10,779 nt of DNA from Clostridia bacterium (GTDB lineage Bacteria; Bacillota; Clostridia; Christensenellales; CAG-1252). The notes beneath the pieces were generated by a model. That model was given only the letters and a program-made list of their open reading frames with translations. It was not told the DNA's origin and did not search any database. The translations under genes were made by a program, and so were the position numbers. Positions 7,009 to 10,779 of this stretch are shown here, one piece after another. The stretch lies in contig JAFZZX010000050.1 in assembly GCA_017615515.1 (NCBI GenBank), forward strand, positions 1 to 10,779. Reading direction: 5' to 3'. The number at the start of each line of letters is the position of its first letter. The stretch's first letter is position 1.

Positions 7009-7036
7009 AAAAAGCCCCGCGTTTGTAGCGCGGGGC
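7009..7036 (-). terminator. Rho-independent terminator of the microprotein gene
   Basis: On the minus strand GCCCCGCG, loop CTACAAA, CGCGGGGC form a perfect 8-bp GC stem followed by TTTTT (plus-strand A run 7009-7013). It lies 42 bases after the stop of the 34-aa minus-strand gene. It faces the SDR terminator, so the two convergent units are insulated from both sides. Confidence 0.85.
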
Positions 7037-7077
7037 AGTCCTGCTATCGCCCGCAGGTGGCTCGTTTAAGGGGGTGC

Positions 7078-7182
7078 TTACTTCTTGCCGCAGTTCGAGC
7101 AATCGGAAACGCTGCGCTTCGTGCTCGCAGACTTCTTGCCGCTCTTGCTGCCGCAATTTTTACAATTCGTAGTCTTGTTCAT
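7078..7182 (-). CDS. 34-aa CxxC...CxxC zinc-ribbon-like microprotein
   Basis: A very short gene on the minus strand. It has a full AGGAGG ribosome site (minus strand of 7191-7196) 8 bases before the ATG, and its own GC-rich terminator downstream. The product begins MNKTTNCKNCG and ends DCSNCGKK. Cys7/Cys10 and Cys28/Cys31 form two C-x2-C knuckles separated by 17 residues, as in a minimal zinc ribbon. The region between is rich in Ser, Lys and Thr, and the whole protein is strongly basic with no acidic residue except Asp27. A nucleic-acid- or ribosome-associated role would suit such composition, but no family is recognised. Coding status rests on the ribosome site, terminator and paired Cys motifs together. 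Confidence 0.75.
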   Translation of the reverse strand: MNKTTNCKNCGSKSGKKSASTKRSVSDCSNCGKK

Positions 7183-7291
7183 TTTGCTTACCTCCTGCTC
7201 TTATGTTGTGCGTGTGTATAAATATTATGCAGAGAGAGAGGGGGGGATAAAGGCGGCACTTTTCGGGGCCAACGCCGCGAGATGCGCCTTG
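7183..7291. other. Leader region of the microprotein gene with a purine run
   Basis: Only 109 bases separate the permease stop from the microprotein start. It holds an AG-repeat/G-run on the plus strand (about 7231-7247) and, on the minus strand, AT-rich -10-like sequences (CATAAT and TATACA, about 7213-7230). No convincing -35 pairs with either. No strong terminator is seen after the permease, so the microprotein may be transcribed from an internal promoter, by readthrough, or both. Confidence 0.35.
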
Positions 7292-8593
7292 TCAGAGCAC
7301 GAGGAGCAGCACCGCAAGGGCGGCGGCGAGTGCGGGCAGGGAGACCGCCGCGCCGTATTTGACGAAGTCAAAGTATCCCATTTTCACGTCGTGACGCTTG
7401 AGCATCGAGATCCACATGATGCCCGCGAGGGCGCCGATCGGGGTCAGGTAAGCGCCGATATTCGAGCCGATGACGGTCGCGTACGCCGCGCCGAGGCGCA
7501 CCCCTTCGGGCAGGGTAGCGACGATCGGACTGTAGAGGACGGTCATCGGGATATTGTTGATCGCGTTCGCGGATAGGAAGGACAGGAATCCGTACTTCCA
7601 GACCGTCAGGCGGGTGCCGATGAGCTCCGCGATCTTATCCGTTACACCTTGCGTGGTCAAGGCGAGGATCAGCGTGAACATCGCGAGGACGAAAGGGACC
7701 AGTTGCCACGGCGCGCGCTTCATCGTTCTCCCGAGCGCCGAGGGCGCACGGCGACGGATCAGGGCGAGGATCAGCACGGCGACAAAGAGGGCGCCGACTG
7801 CCGACACCGCCACGAGCCACATCGGCACGCCGACGTAGGGCCCGACGATCAAGGATATTGTCGCGACGAGGAGTAAGCTCAAGCCGAGGATCAAGGACGG
7901 CTTGTCCTCTATATGCGGCTCTTCGGGCGTCGCGAGGACGGGCGCGTGCAGACTGCGGTGAAATAGGAGATACAGGACGCCGTAGGCGACTGCCGCCGCC
8001 GCGAGGGTGGGGAGCGCCATCATCAGGAAATAGTCCGGAAAGGAGATGTCGAAGGCGGTCGCGACGTAGATATTCGTCGGATTGCCGATCACGAGGGTCA
8101 TACTCATCGTGTTGGCGGCGACGAACTCCGCGATCAGGTAGGGTTTGGGGTCGATATGCGCGTTCTTCGCGAAGTAGCACAGGAAGGGCGTGAAGGTCAG
8201 CACGATCACATCGTTGGACGTAAAGACGGTCAGGACGGACACGGTCAGATAGACGACTGTGAATATACGGGTCTGGCTCTTGCCCGCGAGGCGGAGCGCC
8301 TTATTTGCGAGATAGCGGAAGAACCCGACTTCGTCCAAAAAGACCGACAAGATCGTCATCGACAGGAAGAGGAGCAAGATCTTGATCGGGTTGATAGACG
8401 TTGAGGCGGTCAGGGCGTCCCACAAGGCGGCGGGCGAAATGCACCCCGTCGCCACCGTGATCACCGCGCCGACGAGGGCGATGAAGGGATAGAGGTCGAG
8501 GGAGAGCTTCCCCAACTTGACGCGGGGGAAGAATAGGACGCTCGCGATCGTCGCGGCGCAGGTTATGGCGGCTGTCAGGATCGAAAGTACCAT
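7292..8593 (-). CDS. ArsB/SLC13-type (ion transporter superfamily) permease
   Basis: A 433-aa integral membrane protein with about 11-12 hydrophobic segments, of the ArsB/NhaD/CitT ion-transporter superfamily; E. coli ArsB has 429 residues. The two inverted-repeat signatures are visible: TSNDVIVLTFTP (125-136) with ANTMSMTLVIGNPTN (160-174), and NNIPM (346-350) with GSNIGAYLTPIG (376-387). Family members export arsenite or exchange Na+ or carboxylates. No arsR, arsC or arsD is present here, so the substrate is not determined. The start at 8593 (MVLSIL) is chosen over the upstream in-frame ATG at 8635. It follows GGGAG at a proper distance, and the -10 box at 8636-8641 places the transcription start downstream of 8635. 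Confidence 0.88.
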   Translation of the reverse strand: MVLSILTAAITCAATIASVLFFPRVKLGKLSLDLYPFIALVGAVITVATGCISPAALWDALTASTSINPIKILLLFLSMTILSVFLDEVGFFRYLANKALRLAGKSQTRIFTVVYLTVSVLTVFTSNDVIVLTFTPFLCYFAKNAHIDPKPYLIAEFVAANTMSMTLVIGNPTNIYVATAFDISFPDYFLMMALPTLAAAAVAYGVLYLLFHRSLHAPVLATPEEPHIEDKPSLILGLSLLLVATISLIVGPYVGVPMWLVAVSAVGALFVAVLILALIRRRAPSALGRTMKRAPWQLVPFVLAMFTLILALTTQGVTDKIAELIGTRLTVWKYGFLSFLSANAINNIPMTVLYSPIVATLPEGVRLGAAYATVIGSNIGAYLTPIGALAGIMWISMLKRHDVKMGYFDFVKYGAAVSLPALAAALAVLLLVL

Positions 8594-8611
8594 CTCGTTC
8601 TCCCATTGGCG

Positions 8612-8625
8612 CGCGCTCCCGCGCG
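8612..8625 (-). other. Leader hairpin with a GNRA-type loop
   Basis: On the minus strand CGCGC, loop GGGA, GCGCG form a 5-bp all-GC stem in the short permease leader, about 9 bases before the GGGAG ribosome site. It could stabilise the mRNA or affect initiation. GC-rich sequence makes such stems common, so confidence is low. Confidence 0.3.
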
Positions 8626-8635
8626 TCACCGCCAT

Positions 8636-8664
8636 ACTATATAGCGCCTTGGGGAAAAAGTCAA
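8636..8664 (-). promoter_or_regulatory. Sigma-A promoter of the permease gene
   Basis: Minus strand: TTGACT (8664-8659), a 17-bp spacer, TATAGT (8641-8636). Each hexamer matches the consensus at 5 of 6 positions. The predicted start is about 8629, giving a leader of about 36 bases. Confidence 0.75.
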
Positions 8665-8723
8665 CTTATTATAAATCCATATCATGAACGTATCGCGTTT
8701 TACAAGCCTGCCCCACGGAAGGC

Positions 8724-8744
8724 AAAAAGATCGCCGATGCGATC
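8724..8744 (-). terminator. Probable intrinsic terminator after mutY
   Basis: Minus strand: GATCGC, loop ATCG, GCGATC, then TTTTT (8728-8724), 52 bases after the mutY stop. The stem has only 6 bp, so strength is moderate. It separates mutY from the permease promoter at 8664. Confidence 0.6.
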
Positions 8745-8795
8745 AAGGTTTAATCGCGGGCGCGAAAGGCGGTGCGACGACGAGCGAACCGCGAA

Positions 8796-9821
8796 CTATT
8801 TACAATAGCGACGATACGAGGAGAATGCCGAGGGGAGCGGATAGGTCTCTCGCAAGGCTTCGGGCGTGATGAAGATCAGGTCTTTCTCCGCGGGCGGGGC
8901 GGACAGGCGGACGAAATAGCCCGTCATCTCCCACACGACGTGCGTGAAGACGTGCGTGGCAGGGGGGAGCGAGGTGATCTCGCCGTCGTATAGGCGCGCC
9001 GCGTCCTCTGTCGAGAGGGTGCCGCAGGTATTCGGCAGTTCCCACAGGTTCGCGAGCAGTCCCGACGAAGGGCGCTTGCGGATCGCGTATTTGCCCTCGA
9101 GTGCGAGGACGAAGACGGTCAGCGCTTCGCGGCGCTTTTCGGGTTTGACGGTGCGGGGCGGATAGTCGGTCTCCGTGCCGAGGCGATGCGCTTCGCATTC
9201 ACCTGCGAGCGGGCAGAGGTCGCACCGCGGTAGGGCGTTCGGCAGGCAGACGAGGGCGCCGAGCTCAAAGAGCGCCTGCGTGAAGTCCGAGGTTTCGCCG
9301 TCGGGCATCAAGGGGCGCAGGTCGGTTGCGACCTTTTCCTTGGCTTCGTTCTTCGTGATGTCGAAAGGTTCCGCCGTCAGACGGGAGATCACCCTGAGAA
9401 CGTTGCCGTCCACGGCGGGCTCCTTCTCGCCGAAGGCGATGGATAGGATCGCCCCCGCGGTATAGGTGCCGATGCCGGGCAGACTCTCGAGCGCCTTTTT
9501 GTCCCGCGGAAGTTCGCCGCCCGCCCTCGCGACGAGCTTCGCCGCCTTGTGCAAATTGCGCGCGCGGCTGTAGTAGCCGAGACCTTCCCACGCTTTCAGC
9601 ACCTCTTCTTCGCTCGCCGCCGCGAGATCGCCGACGGTCGGGAATCTTGTTATCCAGCGCAGGAAATACCCTTTCGCCGCTTCGACGCGGGTCTGCTGGA
9701 GCATGATCTCCGACACCCACGTGCGATAGGGCGAGACTTCGTCCCGCCACGGCAGCGTGCGTTTATGCTCTCTGTACCAGTCGAGGAGCAGGGAGATCTC
9801 CTTCGCGTTCACCTTTCTCAT
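8796..9821 (-). CDS. mutY: A/G-specific adenine glycosylase MutY
   Basis: A 341-aa MutY. It removes adenine mispaired with 8-oxoguanine in base-excision repair. Visible features are LPWR near the N-terminus (23-26), the catalytic Glu38 in SEIMLQQT, the helix-hairpin-helix LPGIGTYTAGAI (114-125), Asp138 in VDGNVLRV, and the iron-sulfur ligands Cys192, Cys200, Cys203 and Cys209. The C-terminal NUDIX-like 8-oxoG-reading domain (about 232-335) has ANLWELPN. The first cysteine gap is seven residues rather than the six of E. coli; I believe this also occurs in other clostridial homologues. The frame stays open far upstream into the spo0A region, but homology begins at MRKVNAKEI. The ATG at 9821 sits only 6 bases after a -10 box, so the mRNA may be leaderless. 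Confidence 0.95.
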   Translation of the reverse strand: MRKVNAKEISLLLDWYREHKRTLPWRDEVSPYRTWVSEIMLQQTRVEAAKGYFLRWITRFPTVGDLAAASEEEVLKAWEGLGYYSRARNLHKAAKLVARAGGELPRDKKALESLPGIGTYTAGAILSIAFGEKEPAVDGNVLRVISRLTAEPFDITKNEAKEKVATDLRPLMPDGETSDFTQALFELGALVCLPNALPRCDLCPLAGECEAHRLGTETDYPPRTVKPEKRREALTVFVLALEGKYAIRKRPSSGLLANLWELPNTCGTLSTEDAARLYDGEITSLPPATHVFTHVVWEMTGYFVRLSAPPAEKDLIFITPEALRETYPLPSAFSSYRRYCK

Positions 9822-9827
9822 ACCTGC

Positions 9828-9856
9828 ATCATACCACGTTCGGCGCGATTTTTCAA
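9828..9856 (-). promoter_or_regulatory. mutY promoter with extended -10
   Basis: Minus strand: TTGAAA (9856-9851), a 17-bp spacer, TATGAT (9833-9828) preceded by TGG, an extended -10 element. Counting seven bases from the -10 places the transcription start at the A of the mutY ATG. Confidence 0.7.
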
Positions 9857-9891
9857 CGAAAAAGAGAAAAGCACACCCCGTGCGGTCTTGA

Positions 9892-9905
9892 TTTTTGTAC
9901 AAAAA
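9892..9905. repeat. Palindrome copy 1, TTTTTGTACAAAAA
   Basis: A perfect 14-bp palindrome, first of two identical copies in the mutY/spo0A intergenic region. It lies about 35 bases upstream of the mutY -35 box. It is a candidate operator half of a pair; the regulator is unknown. Confidence 0.7.
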
Positions 9906-9913
9906 AGAGTATC

Positions 9914-9923
9914 TGTCGACAAA
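9914..9923 (-). promoter_or_regulatory. Spo0A-box-like site upstream of spo0A
   Basis: The minus strand reads TTTGTCGACA, matching the Spo0A-box pattern TTTGTCGAA except at the last A. The core TGTCGACA is itself a palindrome and lies about midway between the two TTTTTGTACAAAAA copies. A second TGNCGAA match, TGGCGAA, sits at 9969-9975 within the spo0A promoter spacer. Autoregulation of spo0A through such boxes is known in Bacillus; here it is inferred. Confidence 0.4.
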
Positions 9924-9932
9924 TATCGCCAA

Positions 9933-9946
9933 TTTTTGTACAAAAA
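9933..9946. repeat. Palindrome copy 2, TTTTTGTACAAAAA
   Basis: Identical to the copy at 9892-9905, with centres 41 bp apart, close to four helical turns, so both face the same side of the DNA. This copy ends 14 bases before the -35 of the spo0A promoter, a position suited to an activator or to looping repression. Confidence 0.7.
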
Positions 9947-9960
9947 TACCCGTCAAACCG

Positions 9961-9989
9961 TTGCGTTGTGGCGAACGGCGTGATAAAAT
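9961..9989 (+). promoter_or_regulatory. spo0A promoter with extended -10
   Basis: TTGCGT (9961-9966), a 17-bp spacer, TAAAAT (9984-9989) with TG at 9981-9982. The predicted start is about 9996, giving a leader of about 54 bases. I found no convincing sigma-H promoter of the kind known for Bacillus spo0A. Confidence 0.65.
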
Positions 9990-10049
9990 ACAGGCAGATA
10001 GAGAAAATCTCGAGGTTTTTGACGATAAACAATTAAATAAGGAGCGAAT

Positions 10050-10779
10050 ATGAAAGAGGTCACTATTGTTATCGTAGACGACGATCCCGATTTTTCTGCA
10101 TCGGTAAAAATGTTTTTCGCAGGGGAGAGAGGATATAGCGTGGCGGCGGTGGCGCGCACGGGCAAGGATGGCATCGAGGCGATCCTGCGCGTCGAGCCGG
10201 ACGTCGTATTGCTCGATATGATCCTGCCCGAAACCGACGGCTTCGAGGTCATGAGCGGGGCGCGTCTCGGCGGGTCGAGGGCGAAGTTCATCGCGCTTTC
10301 CGCGATCCCCGGGGACGAGTATGCCGCACGGGCGATCCGCGGCGGCGCAAGCCACTATATGCTGAAGCCGATCAGTTTCCTGTCTCTCAAGAATCGGATC
10401 GACGAATTGGTCGGCGGCGAGATCCTGCCCACCGTGCGTTTACAGCAGAACCGTATGCTCGACGAGCGCATCACGAATATCTTTATTTCGGTCGGCATTC
10501 CCGCCCACATCAAGGGCTATCAGTTCCTGCGCGAGGCGATCAAGATGGCAGTCGCCTGTCCCGAGATCATCAATAGTATCACCAAGCGCCTGTATCCCGA
10601 GGTGGCGGGGCGGTTCGATACCTCGGCGAGCAAGGTCGAGCGTGCGATTCGTCACGCGATCGAGGTCGCTTGGAATAAAGGGAAGATCGAGAATATCAAT
10701 CAGATCTTCGGCGTGAAGGTGTATTCGGGGAACGAGAAGCCGACGAATGGGGAGTTTATTGCTTTGGTCGCGGACAAGA
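10050..10779 (+). CDS. spo0A: Stage 0 sporulation response regulator Spo0A, 3' end cut by window
   Basis: Master regulator of sporulation entry, a phosphorelay-activated transcription factor. Visible receiver features (about 1-120) are acidic residues in VDDDPDF (9-15), the phospho-acceptor Asp56 in VVLLDMILP, Ser84 in ALSA, and Lys106 in MLKP. The C-terminal Spo0A-specific DNA-binding domain (from about 140) is unmistakable: GIPAHIKGYQFLREAI (149-164), SITKRLYPEVAGRF (176-189), SKVERAIRHAIEVAW (194-208) including the recognition helix, and KPTNGEFIALVADK at the edge. 243 codons are present, against 267 in B. subtilis, so only the extreme C-terminus is outside. The AAGGAG site (10039-10044) lies 5 bases before the ATG. 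Divergent from mutY; the usual clostridial neighbour spoIVB is not upstream. Confidence 0.96.
   Translation, partial: MKEVTIVIVDDDPDFSASVKMFFAGERGYSVAAVARTGKDGIEAILRVEPDVVLLDMILPETDGFEVMSGARLGGSRAKFIALSAIPGDEYAARAIRGGASHYMLKPISFLSLKNRIDELVGGEILPTVRLQQNRMLDERITNIFISVGIPAHIKGYQFLREAIKMAVACPEIINSITKRLYPEVAGRFDTSASKVERAIRHAIEVAWNKGKIENINQIFGVKVYSGNEKPTNGEFIALVADK

Noticed and set aside
7231..7247. AG-repeat followed by a G run upstream of the microprotein gene
   Set aside because: A simple-sequence purine tract that could be phase-variable in principle, but it is outside any coding frame and too short to support a claim.
8684..8869. A 61-codon plus-strand open frame between the permease promoter and mutY
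   Set aside because: No ribosome site, overlaps the mutY terminator and the mutY 3' end in antisense, composition without any motif.
9951..10024. Inverted repeat CGTCAAACC ... GGTTTTTGACG across the spo0A promoter
   Set aside because: The right arm has two extra T bases and the arms are over 50 bases apart; it could be chance and no mechanism is apparent.
9822..10355. Upstream extension of mutY by about 178 codons into spo0A
   Set aside because: The extension is antisense to spo0A and to the intergenic palindromes, MutY homology starts at MRKVNAKEI, and the mutY promoter lies inside the extension.

Overview
The window reads as a GC-rich chromosomal segment from an endospore-forming member of the Bacillota, most likely a Clostridia-type anaerobe. 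The strongest marker is a recognisable spo0A at the right edge. Strong AGGAGG-type ribosome binding sites and near-consensus sigma-A promoters (TTGACA/TATAAT with 17-bp spacers, several with extended -10 TG) agree with this. I see no rRNA, tRNA, CRISPR array, transposase or integrase.

Layout. Positions 1-1251 (+) hold the 3' part of an altronate/galactarate dehydratase-type gene (UxaA family). Positions 1306-2081 (+) hold a RadC-family JAMM protein whose conserved N-terminus lies in another frame from the rest, so there is an apparent 1-base deletion near 1368. Positions 2205-5972 (+) form a tightly packed three-gene operon behind a perfect sigma-A promoter. It encodes a 536-aa protein with a Sel1-like segment and a Clp-like AAA+ fold without ATPase motifs, a 565-aa VirD4/TraG-type DNA-pump ATPase without membrane anchor, and a 155-aa protein whose N-terminus resembles the FtsK gamma winged helix. 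Positions 6115-6912 (+) hold a gluconate 5-dehydrogenase-like SDR with its own promoter and terminator. The minus strand then carries a 34-aa CxxC...CxxC microprotein (7182-7078), an ArsB/SLC13-type permease (8593-7292) and mutY (9821-8796). mutY is divergent from spo0A (10050 to the right edge), across a 228-bp region with several palindromes.

How the genes may work together. The UxaA and SDR products both fit sugar-acid (hexuronate/gluconate) catabolism. RadC plus the trio sit between them. The trio is the most unusual content: a soluble DNA-translocase-like motor, an inactive Clp-like partner and a small DNA-binding candidate, with no relaxase, mating-channel or other conjugation gene in the window. 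Its promoter spacer contains an exact match to the Spo0A box core (TGTCGAA on the minus strand), and spo0A itself lies 8 kb away. This raises the testable idea that the trio is a chromosomal, Spo0A-controlled DNA-handling machine rather than a fragment of a conjugative element. That link is inference, and a 7-bp match can arise by chance.
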